Of a stretch of 64,000 bases of DNA, positions 1-7,721 are shown piece after piece. The stretch is from Saccharothrix syringae (GTDB lineage: Bacteria > Actinomycetota > Actinomycetes > Mycobacteriales > Pseudonocardiaceae). Within the stretch, counting starts at the first letter, position 1; each line of letters begins with the position of its first letter. The stretch is from contig NZ_CP034550.1 in the NCBI RefSeq assembly GCF_009498035.1, positions 3,100,001 through 3,164,000 on the forward strand, written 5' to 3'. The position numbers and the translations under genes were made by a program. The notes under the pieces are model-generated. The model was not told the DNA's origin, made no database searches, and saw only the letters and a program-made list of their open reading frames with translations.

Positions 1-1460
1 TCATCGCTGGCGGTGGCGAGTTGGGTTCCGTCCGGGCTGAACGCGACATCCCAGACCGAGTCGCTGTGTGTGGTGAGGGTGTGCAGGGTCTCGCCGGTGG
101 TCGCGTTCCAGATCCGTGCGGTGCCGTCGCTGCCGGCGGTGGCGAGTTGGGTTCCGTCCGGGCTGAACGCGACACCCCTGACCCAGTCGGTGTGCCCGGT
201 GAGGGTGTGCAGGGTCTCGCCGGTGGTCGCGTTCCAGATCCGTGCGGTGCCGTCATCGCTGGCGGTGGCGAGTTGGGTTCCGTCCGGGCTGAACGCGACA
301 TCCCAGACCGAGTCGCTGTGTGTGGTGAGGGTGTGCAGGGTCTCGCCGGTGGTCGCGTTCCAGATCCGTGCGGTGCCGTCGCTGCCGGCGGTGGCGAGTT
401 GGGTTCCGTCCGGGCTGAACGCGACATCCCGGAGCGAGCCGCTGTGCCCGGTGAGGGTGTGCAGGGTCTCGCCGGTGGTCGCGTTCCAGATCCGTGCGCC
501 GTCATCGCTGGCGGTGGCGAGTTGGGTTCCGTCCGGGCTGAACGCGACACCCCAGACCCAGCCGATGTGTGTGGTGAGGGTGTGCAGGGTCTCGCCGGTG
601 GTCGCGTTCCAGATCCGTGCGGTGCCGTCGCTGCTGGCGGTGGCGAGTTGGGTTCCGTCCGGGCTGAACGCGACACCCCTGACCCAGTCGGTGTGCCCGG
701 TGAGGGTGTGCAGGGTCTCGCCGGTGGTCGCGTTCCAGATCCGTGCGGTGCCGTCGCTGCTGGCGGTGGCGAGTTGGGTTCCGTCCGGGCTGAACGCGAC
801 ATCCCGGAGCGAGCCGCTGTGCCCGGTGAGGGTGTGCAGGGTCTCGCCGGTGGTCGCGTTCCAGATCCGTGCGCCGTCATCGCTGGCGGTGGCGAGTTGG
901 GTTCCGTCCGGGCTGAACGCGACACCCCAGACCGAGTCGGTGTGCCCGGTGAGGGTGTGCAGGGTCTCGCCGGTGGTCGCGTTCCAGATCCGTGCGCCGT
1001 CATCGCTGGCGGTGGCGAATTGGGTTCCGTCCGGGCTGAACGCGACACCCCAGACCGAGCCGCTGTGTGTGGTGAGGGTGTGCAGGGTCTCGCCGGTGGT
1101 CGCGTTCCAGATCCGTGCGGTGCCGTCGCTGCTGCCGGCGGTGGCGAGTTGGGTTCCGTCCGGGCTGAACGCGACACCCCAGACCGAGCCGCTGTGTGTG
1201 GTGAGGGTGTGCAGGGTCTCGCCGGTGGTCGCGTTCCAGATCCGTGCGGTGCCGTCGCTGCTGCCGGCGGTGGCGAGTTGGGTTCCGTCCGGGCTGAACG
1301 CGACACCCCAGACCGAGCCGCTGTGTGTGGTGAGGGTGTGCAGGGTCTCGCCGGTGGTCGCGTTCCAGATCCGTGCGGTGCCGTCGCTGCTGCCGGCGGT
1401 GGCGAGTTGGGTTCCGTCCGGGCTGAACGCGACACCCCAGACCGAGCCGCTGTGTCCGGT
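1..1460 (-). repeat. At least 12 near-identical WD40 coding repeats
   Basis: Tandem units of 123, 126 or 129 bp, each encoding one WD40 blade of 41-43 residues (VAFSPDGTQLAT ... ARIWNATTGETLHTL). Most of each unit is the same base for base; differences cluster in the H-S/T/I-G/D-S/W-V/L-W/R-G/D stretch before the VAFSPDG strand and in one-codon indels in the SDG turn. The array continues past position 1. Confidence 0.95.
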
Positions 1461-4145
1461 GAGTGCCTGGAGGCGGGTCCGGGCGGGCGGCAGCGGGGTC
1501 GGTAGGTAGTCGCCGCTGTGAACGTGACGGAGTTGGTTGGTGTTCGCGCCGGTCAGGTCTGTGTTGTCCAGGCGGCAGTGGCGGAGGAACGCACCGGCGA
1601 GGTCGGCGTCGCGCAGGCTTGCATCGACGATTGTGGTCTTGTGCAGTACGGCTCGTTCGAGGCGGGCGGCCTGAAGGCTTGTGTGGGTGAGGTTGACGTG
1701 GTCCCAGCGGGTTTCGCGCAGATCTGCTCCGGCCAGCGTGGCGGCAGTGAACACGAGCGGGTTGGCCCTCGTACCGATGAACTGCCAGCCCCGTAGCCGG
1801 GCACCGCTGAGATCGCTGCCGACCAGCGTGGGATGCGGGCGGTTGTGTGCGCGGGCGTGGAGCGCGTACCGGAGCCACAGCTCGCTGGCTCCTTCCAAGT
1901 ACGACGTACGCCACCGGTTCAGGGTGGCCCGGAGCGCCTCTTGATCGTCGTCGTCGGCGATCAACTGGCCCAGGAAGTCCAACGTCTCCGCCGACGGGAT
2001 GGGAAGGCACCAGTCCTCACGGCGGTCATCGCGTATCGCGTCGCACAGGTACTGGGCGAGGAAGTACTCGTGGATGGAGCTGTGCGCGAATTGAAAGTCG
2101 GGGCGGTCAGGCCCGTTGTGGTCGTTGCGGACCACGAACGTGGCGGTGCGTAGGTCCTCCTCGAGTTGGTCGCGTGAGATGCTTCCGTAGCGTCTGCCGA
2201 GCACGGGGTCTGTGGCGAGTTGTTCATCGAGCCAGTCGTCCAGGTCGGCGCTGTCGACCCGCCGGTCACCACGCTTCCACGACCATGCTGCCAGTCGAGC
2301 CATCAAGGTGAGCTTGTGCTCGGGGCGCAGACGGTGCTTGCCGAGGTCTCGTGTGAGCCAGTCGCGCAAGACCTGCCGGTAGATCGTGGCCGCGTACACC
2401 GGGCGTTGCTGCGAGAGGCGGTCTTCGATGAACGGGATCTGCGCGGCGACCTTGGCCAGCGTGTAGGGGCGCGTGGCCAGGTCGGACAGGTCGTGTACCG
2501 CTCCCAGCATGTCCATCACCTGCGTGACGTCCTGGTCCGGCAGCGCCTTGTCCAGGTACCCGCGGATCTGCTCGTCGGTCAACGGCAACAACATCAGCGC
2601 GACGTAGTCCTCGGCGGCTGCGAGATCACGGTCGTGCTCGAGGAAGTGCCTGGACTGTTCCCGCAGCGACCGGAAGTAGTGGGTCCGGCAGGACAGCAGA
2701 ACCTTGGTGTGCACCCCGGCGAACGGGGCGTGAACCGTGCCCTTGCCTTTCCCGCGGATCGGCCGGAGCTTGAGCAACTCATGGGTGAAGGCGATACCTT
2801 GCGCGGCGTCGAGCCTGACCAGGACCTCGTCCAAACCGTCGATGACGAACAGGGTGGGCACCGTCCTGGCCCGTGCGATGACCTCTTCCCCCGACGGTAG
2901 CCGCGTGTCACCCGGCGCCCAACCACGGTTGATGCACTCGGTCAGGATTTCGGGCAGGGTCGGCACCACGTTGCTCAGGTTCCCGAGACGCCGGAGGTCG
3001 AAGTACAGCGGCTCGGGCCGCAACGGGGCTGGCGGGGTTTGCAGCCGTTCGGTCAACTCCTGGCAGGTGATCGTCTTACCGGTGCCGTACTCGCCCAGCA
3101 ACGCGGCGAGCGGCGCACTGTCCGGATCACGTGCCCAATCCATGAGGTACGCCACGACGTCCTCGACCCGCCGCTCCTGGTCGTGCGCGCCGATGGCCGT
3201 GTCCGGATCCATGCCGCCGGGACGGCCGTGCAGGTCGAAGAACTGGTCCCCGCACGTCTCCTTGAGCATGCGCCGGTCTTTCGTGCCCATGTCGAGCGGC
3301 TTCGCGCTCACGCGGTCGAGCTGGCGGTGGATGTGCTCGACAAGGCCATTCACCCACTTGTCCCGGGCAGACTGGCTCTTGAGGTCATTGAACGGGACGC
3401 CCTGAGGCGTGCCAGGGTAGACAGCTTTGGGTTCGAACGCACCCGCGCGGGAGCTCGTCGGCCGCAGCAGCACCGGCATCACCGTCGGGCCGGAGGACCC
3501 GCTGTAGGCACGCAGCGTCTCGTTGAGCGCAGGTTGCGCGTACCAGGCGTTGCTCACCGCGGCGACCACCAGTTCGCTACCCGCCACCTCCATGCGCAGT
3601 TGCTTTTCCCGGTCGTCACCGGCCAGCACGTCCTTATCGGACCGCCACACGGCGATTCCGTGCTGCTCACCGCCCAATGCCTCGAACAGCAGGTCCCACA
3701 GGCGTCCAGCTGTAACGTCGTCCGCCGTGGCGTTGCACAACACGATCCGTCTCGGCCCGAGCACAGTCGCCTGCCGGTCCTCGATGAGTACGTCACGAAC
3801 CGCCTCGTGCTCACGCAGAGGTGCGCCGACCACGTCGACGCGCTCGGCCCAGAAGCTCAGCGTGCGGCCACGCGCGCCCGATCTCTTCGCGCCGTGGACC
3901 TGGACCTCGAGGTCCACACTCTCGTCTACTGCGGCGGTGTTCACCAGCTTGACCAAGCGCTCCAACGCCTTCGTCGCGGCCGCCGGGGTCCGCTGGGCGA
4001 ACAATAGACGCTGCACCTGTTCCACGGACAACTCGTCTGCCGTCCCCATCGCGTCCAGCAGCACGCCCATTGCCTCGCGGTCGATCGAGCTCAAGGACAC
4101 CCCGAGCAACCGGGCGCGAGCCGTGGCGGGAGGTATCCGTCGCAT
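1..4145 (-). CDS. TIR-like/NACHT/pentapeptide/WD40 STAND protein (NLR-like), 3' end outside window
   Basis: At least 1381 residues; the frame is still open at the window edge. In order I see: a helical lead of about 125 residues; a TIR-like domain (about 125-270) with WRSD and VSNAW segments matching the neighbouring TIR protein; a NACHT-type NTPase with Walker A GEYGTGKT near residue 353 and Walker B TLFVIDGLDEV near 432; pentapeptide repeats at about 765-875 (ADLRE, ADLAG, TDLTG); then WD40 repeats from about 895 onward. STAND proteins of this build are nucleotide-driven switches in which the repeats sense a trigger and the N-terminus signals. The ATG lies 7 bases after the TIR gene's stop, so the two are probably co-translated. 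Role as an antiphage or self-recognition sensor is inferred. Confidence 0.85.
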   Translation of the reverse strand, partial: MRRIPPATARARLLGVSLSSIDREAMGVLLDAMGTADELSVEQVQRLLFAQRTPAAATKALERLVKLVNTAAVDESVDLEVQVHGAKRSGARGRTLSFWAERVDVVGAPLREHEAVRDVLIEDRQATVLGPRRIVLCNATADDVTAGRLWDLLFEALGGEQHGIAVWRSDKDVLAGDDREKQLRMEVAGSELVVAAVSNAWYAQPALNETLRAYSGSSGPTVMPVLLRPTSSRAGAFEPKAVYPGTPQGVPFNDLKSQSARDKWVNGLVEHIHRQLDRVSAKPLDMGTKDRRMLKETCGDQFFDLHGRPGGMDPDTAIGAHDQERRVEDVVAYLMDWARDPDSAPLAALLGEYGTGKTITCQELTERLQTPPAPLRPEPLYFDLRRLGNLSNVVPTLPEILTECINRGWAPGDTRLPSGEEVIARARTVPTLFVIDGLDEVLVRLDAAQGIAFTHELLKLRPIRGKGKGTVHAPFAGVHTKVLLSCRTHYFRSLREQSRHFLEHDRDLAAAEDYVALMLLPLTDEQIRGYLDKALPDQDVTQVMDMLGAVHDLSDLATRPYTLAKVAAQIPFIEDRLSQQRPVYAATIYRQVLRDWLTRDLGKHRLRPEHKLTLMARLAAWSWKRGDRRVDSADLDDWLDEQLATDPVLGRRYGSISRDQLEEDLRTATFVVRNDHNGPDRPDFQFAHSSIHEYFLAQYLCDAIRDDRREDWCLPIPSAETLDFLGQLIADDDDQEALRATLNRWRTSYLEGASELWLRYALHARAHNRPHPTLVGSDLSGARLRGWQFIGTRANPLVFTAATLAGADLRETRWDHVNLTHTSLQAARLERAVLHKTTIVDASLRDADLAGAFLRHCRLDNTDLTGANTNQLRHVHSGDYLPTPLPPARTRLQALTGHSGSVWGVAFSPDGTQLATAGSSDGTARIWNATTGETLHTLTTHSGSVWGVAFSPDGTQLATAGSSDGTARIWNATTGETLHTLTTHSGSVWGVAFSPDGTQLATAGSSDGTARIWNATTGETLHTLTTHSGSVWGVAFSPDGTQFATASDDGARIWNATTGETLHTLTGHTDSVWGVAFSPDGTQLATASDDGARIWNATTGETLHTLTGHSGSLRDVAFSPDGTQLATASSDGTARIWNATTGETLHTLTGHTDWVRGVAFSPDGTQLATASSDGTARIWNATTGETLHTLTTHIGWVWGVAFSPDGTQLATASDDGARIWNATTGETLHTLTGHSGSLRDVAFSPDGTQLATAGSDGTARIWNATTGETLHTLTTHSDSVWDVAFSPDGTQLATASDDGTARIWNATTGETLHTLTGHTDWVRGVAFSPDGTQLATAGSDGTARIWNATTGETLHTLTTHSDSVWDVAFSPDGTQLATASD

Positions 4146-4152
4146 GGGGGGA

Positions 4153-4683
4153 TCACCGCTGCCTGTCGTCGCGCATCGCGTACCGGGCGAGAACCCGGTG
4201 CACCTCGACCACAAGGCGGTTTACCCATGCGTCCTGCGCCGACGTCCCGCGCGCCTCGCTGAACGGTCGTCCATAGCCGTAGATCTGCTTGCTCTTCAAG
4301 CCACGCCAGTCCGCCTGCTTGCTGACCTGCCGAAGCAGCAACGGAACCACATGCTTGCCGGGGACGTCGACGAGCGCGGGCAGTTCGACGCCGGTTATGT
4401 ACTTGCTGCCCAGGAAGGCGTTGCTCAACGCGACAATCCCGACCTCAGCCGTCGACAACGCGCCGCGGATCCGGACGTCCCAGTCCTCGCCGACAAGGAT
4501 CGCGTCGTCTGATCGCCAGAGTTGGAACTCGTACTCCTGGTCGATGACCATCGCCTCGGTCAACAGGTCCCACAAGCGCAAAACCAGCGCCTCGTCCCGA
4601 CCGACAAAACTGAGGAATACTCGCACCAGGGGTTTGCCCGAGCTTCCCACCTCTAGGCGCATTCCGGCTTTGTCCGTGCTCAC
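4153..4683 (-). CDS. TIR-domain protein
   Basis: 176 residues, essentially one TIR domain: RVFLSFVGRDE near the N-terminus, LWDLL, FQLWRSDDAIL, then GIVALSNAFLGS and GVELPAL, whose Glu sits where the catalytic Glu of NAD-cleaving TIRs lies. TIR domains either hydrolyse or cyclise NAD or act as adaptors. I chose the GTG at 4683 because GGAGG lies 5 bases upstream; an in-frame ATG at 4722 lacks a good site. The stop is 7 bases before the NACHT-WD40 gene, whose own N-terminal region resembles this protein, suggesting a partnered effector or adaptor. NADase activity is inferred, not shown. Confidence 0.82.
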   Translation of the reverse strand: MSTDKAGMRLEVGSSGKPLVRVFLSFVGRDEALVLRLWDLLTEAMVIDQEYEFQLWRSDDAILVGEDWDVRIRGALSTAEVGIVALSNAFLGSKYITGVELPALVDVPGKHVVPLLLRQVSKQADWRGLKSKQIYGYGRPFSEARGTSAQDAWVNRLVVEVHRVLARYAMRDDRQR

Positions 4684-4785
4684 GCTGGCCTCCTGCCGTG
4701 CGCCTGTCGGGATGTGTCGCAATAAGGTCGGATTGGTCGAGGGTACTGCACGGGGTGGCGGAGAGTTCGAGGGTGAGTGCTACTT

Positions 4786-5662
4786 GGAACTCCTAGTCCA
4801 ATAAGATTGGAATACAACTGGTCGTCGACGTGTTGATCTTGCTTTGGAAAGGGGGCGGCAGCTTCCCGGGATCGTCTCCGACGAGCTGTGGGCAAGCATC
4901 GAGCCGCTGCTGTCGGTGATGCAACGCCCCGGTGACCATCCCGGGCTGGCGGTGGCTGGACGACCGAAGGTGCTCCGGGCATCCTGCTTGTGCTCTACCC
5001 CGAGATCCCGTGGGGGGCCTGCCGTAGAAGCTGGGGACTCGGGCATGACCGCCTGGCGGCGGCCGCGGGACTGGCGCGAGACCCGGGGGTGTGGCAGCGG
5101 TTGCATGAGAACCTGCTCGCCGAACTGCACGTCGCGGACGCGCTGGACCGGTCGCGGGCGGTGATCGACGGTTCGCACGTGCGGCCCCGCAGGAGCTGCC
5201 CAAAACGCGGTCCGAGTCCGGTCAGCAGTGCCGGAAGCGCCACCTGGTCACCGAAGCGCACGGCATCCTGTTGGCGGTGTCGTTGACCGGCGGCAACCGC
5301 AACGACCTCGTCCAGCTGATGTCGTTGATCGAAAAGGTAACCCCGATGCGGGGCGCGCGGCCGTCCCCGCCGACGCCCCGACGCGCTCTACGTCGACCGG
5401 GGGTATGACCACGACAAGTACCGCAAGCCGTTACGCGACAAGGGCATCGGACTCGTGACCACCCGTCGCGGGGCCGGGCACGGCTCCGGACCGAGCATGT
5501 ACCGATGGACGGTCGAGCAGTCCTTCACACTGCCGCACTGGTTCCGCCGCCTGCGGGTCCGGTGGGAGATCCGCGACGACATCCACAAGGCATTCCTCAG
5601 CCTGGCCCGCGGCATCATCTGCTGGCGCCGCCTGCACAACCTCTCATCGAGTTACGAGTTCT
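4786..5662. mobile_element. Decayed IS5-family insertion sequence (about 877 bp)
   Basis: Encloses a frameshifted IS5-type transposase. Candidate terminal inverted repeats are 4786-4805 (starts GGAACTCCTAG) and the reverse complement of 5643-5662 (starts AGAACTCGTAA), about 13 of 20 bases matching. Length suits the IS427 subgroup. No clear target duplication was seen. The right end supplies the last codons and stop of the convergent gene ending at 5652. Confidence 0.6.
4844..5654 (+). pseudogene. IS5-family transposase, frameshifted
   Basis: The reading frame breaks several times. Recognisable pieces in order: VSDELWASIEPLL (about 4874-4912); GVWQRLHENLLAEL and RAVIDGSHVRP (about 5090-5190); SLTGGNRNDLVQLM (about 5280-5320); YVDRGYDHDKYRK (about 5391-5430); and YRWTVEQSFTLPHWFRRLR with ICWRRL near the end (5500-5640). 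These are the N-terminal helix, DDE catalytic and C-terminal motifs of IS5/IS1421-like transposases. The central catalytic region is split over frames, so it is not expected to make an active enzyme. Confidence 0.8.
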
Positions 5663-6230
5663 TGGCCCGGACTTCACGAGGGCGGTTCACCGCAGCCAAC
5701 AGACGCTGCTGCTCCTGCTTGAGGTGGAGGAAGGCCTCGCGCACGTACGTCACGAAGGGAGCGCCAGGGTGGCCGATGAGGGCTCGCTCGTGCACGCCGT
5801 CGGCCTCCGCCGCCAACACGATCTCCAGAGAGGTCACGTGAGCGCAGAAGTCGCGCAGTGCCTGCGGAAGCTCAGGCTCGATCAGCAGGTCGGCATGCTC
5901 CACGATCAGGTCACGCATCTGAAGGTTGGCCGGCCGCAACGCCTGGTTCCTCCACCGCTGCCAGTCGCTGTCGACACTCGAGGGACTCCGATCCGCCTTG
6001 CCGGGCAGGCCCGAATCGCGCAGGGCCTCCCAGATGCGCTCGTTGACCTCCACAAGTGCGTTGAGAGGCCCGTACAACTCCCGAAGCTGGCTGTTCACCC
6101 TGGCCAGCAGAGCCTGACGCCGCTCTTGCCGGATCTGAGCACGCTGGTTGAGAACAAACACGAGAACCGCGACCAGCACGCTGGCGCTCGCGGTGATCAC
6201 TGCTGCCGACACAAGCACAGCTTGCCGCAC
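5652..6230 (-). CDS. Single-pass membrane protein of unknown function
   Basis: 192 residues. One transmembrane helix near the N-terminus (VSAAVITASASVLVAVLVFV, about 7-26), followed by a Gln/Arg-rich helical stretch (NQRAQIRQERRQALLARV) and a mostly helical cytosolic region with LYGPLNALVEVNERIWEALR. I do not recognise a family with an assigned function. The last residues (KNS) and the stop codon lie inside the putative right end of the IS5 element, so the original C-terminus may have been replaced. It sits apart from the TIR/NACHT pair; a link to it is possible but unsupported. Confidence 0.55.
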   Translation of the reverse strand: MRQAVLVSAAVITASASVLVAVLVFVLNQRAQIRQERRQALLARVNSQLRELYGPLNALVEVNERIWEALRDSGLPGKADRSPSSVDSDWQRWRNQALRPANLQMRDLIVEHADLLIEPELPQALRDFCAHVTSLEIVLAAEADGVHERALIGHPGAPFVTYVREAFLHLKQEQQRLLAAVNRPREVRAKNS

Positions 6231-6965
6231 TCGCCGATCGAATCACCAACGGCGTATCAGAGACTGACGAGGTCGGATCGCTTGCGAACGTCCGATCGTG
6301 CCGCTGAGGGCGATGGTCGGTGCGGTTCGAATGGTCGACTGGCCGGTCGTCGGCGTCACCCGGTTCGACGCGTCGTGCTCGCAGGTCGGTGACTTGAGGT
6401 GGCGGTAGCTCGAGCGTCGGAGGAAGGGATGCGGGTTCGCTCTCGGCCGCCAGCTCGTGTCGGGCCTCGGCCCGTCCACGGTGAGAAGGGCTCTACGACC
6501 GTGTGCGGGCGCCAGCTGTTGGCTCCAAAGGGAGGCCTGGCCGACTCGCTGGAGCGCAGGTCGGCTCTTCGGAGTTGCAGAAGCGCTCACCTCGGAGCAG
6601 GCTCCGGCTGCTGTGTTCTTCATAACCTTTGACCTGCGATTACGTGCTGTTGAGCGGTCGCGGTGCGGAGGCGGGGGTGGGGTCATGCGGTTGACCAGTC
6701 GGAGGGTGGTGACCGTGGCTGCGGTGGCCACGAGCACGGCGAGGGCGGCGATCCAACGGCGTCGTCGGTCAGGCAGCGGCTGTGGGCGATGCGGTGACCG
6801 AATTCGAAGCAGCCGGTTCCGCGTCTGATCGTGCCGACGAACCGCTTGGTCAGAAGACCGGCGGTGAACAGTGTGATCGTAACGGTGATGCCGGGGACGG
6901 CGATGGAACAGCAACACTCGCCGGAAGGTTGATAGGTTGGCAATGAATCGAACAGGTATCTGCAG
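6231..6965. other. Gap with a possible broken minus-strand membrane gene
   Basis: No confident gene. On the minus strand two hydrophobic segments appear in different frames: GITVTITLFTAGLLTKRF (about 6830-6900) and WIAALAVLVATAATVTTL (about 6700-6760), followed by a Pro-rich stretch. This could be the remains of a frameshifted two-helix membrane protein. The rest shows nothing I can name. Confidence 0.25.
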
Positions 6966-7721
6966 ATGCTCGGCGCTCGACTGATTCGGGTTCTCGTCAT
7001 CGCGCCGGCGGTGCCCGTTGTCACGTTGGCGCAGCTCAACCTTCCTTCGGCGCAGTTCTGGCACGGACTTCGCCCCGTGCTGTACGTGGCGGTCGGGTTG
7101 TGCTTGTTGGCGACCGTGCACGAACTCGGCAGCTTCGTGTCCTACTTCGGTCACCTCGGCGCGTTACGCAGTTACGACCAGGATGTGCGTGCCTTGCTCA
7201 GTGCAACCCTCTCGCGGGTCGAAGCGGGTACCGGTATCGACTGGCGAAGTGTCGGCGTGTCGGCCTACTGCTTGCGGGGCGTGCCCTGGCGTCGCAGGTT
7301 GATAATGATCGATGAACTGCGGCTGGGTAGCGGGCCGATGCCGGGGCAGCCGCCATTGCGGCCGGGCAAAGGGGTCGTCGGGGTGGCGTGTAAACGTTCC
7401 GAGGGTGTGTGCTCCAACTGGGAGGACTACGTCAAAGTGTCCATCGCCATGGGGCGGCAGCGTTGGGAGCGGCAGGACAAAGAAGCGCGTTTTGGACTGA
7501 CCTGGGGAGAATTGCTCAGGACTGAATCACTAACCTGGGTTTCGGCGTTCCCCGTCTATTCGCGGACGGCGAAGCTGGTGGGGGTGGTCGCCGTTGACGC
7601 GCCCACCGACTTGTCCGGTGCGGATGTCTCGCGAGTGATCCGCGACTTGGCGGCATCCATGGGTGATGTCGGATCGCCGCCTCGTTCCTGGTGGAGTTAT
7701 GTCGGGAGACGCAATGGCTGA
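6966..7721 (+). CDS. Membrane-anchored GAF-like domain protein
   Basis: 251 residues. Two N-terminal transmembrane helices (about 7-26 and 36-58), then a soluble domain of about 160 residues with a GAF-like layout: LRPGKGVVGVACKRS, WVSAFPVYSR and LVGVVAVDAP resemble the core strands of small-molecule-binding GAF domains. No catalytic or HTH domain follows, so it may be a membrane sensor or a partner of the next gene. The stop TGA at 7719-7721 overlaps the start of the sugar transferase at 7714, so the two are translationally coupled. The ligand is unknown. Confidence 0.65.
   Translation: MLGARLIRVLVIAPAVPVVTLAQLNLPSAQFWHGLRPVLYVAVGLCLLATVHELGSFVSYFGHLGALRSYDQDVRALLSATLSRVEAGTGIDWRSVGVSAYCLRGVPWRRRLIMIDELRLGSGPMPGQPPLRPGKGVVGVACKRSEGVCSNWEDYVKVSIAMGRQRWERQDKEARFGLTWGELLRTESLTWVSAFPVYSRTAKLVGVVAVDAPTDLSGADVSRVIRDLAASMGDVGSPPRSWWSYVGRRNG

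Noticed and set aside
1..1460. CRISPR array suggested by regular repeats
   Set aside because: Units are 123-129 bp, coding throughout in one frame and without unique spacers.
13..1509. Two long open frames of almost 500 residues on the plus strand, made of repeats
   Set aside because: They are the antisense and shifted images of the WD40 repeat array; the minus-strand frame continues the NACHT protein and shows true WD40 motifs.
6300..6380. GGTTCGA motifs that could mark a tRNA
   Set aside because: No acceptor or anticodon arms fit around them.
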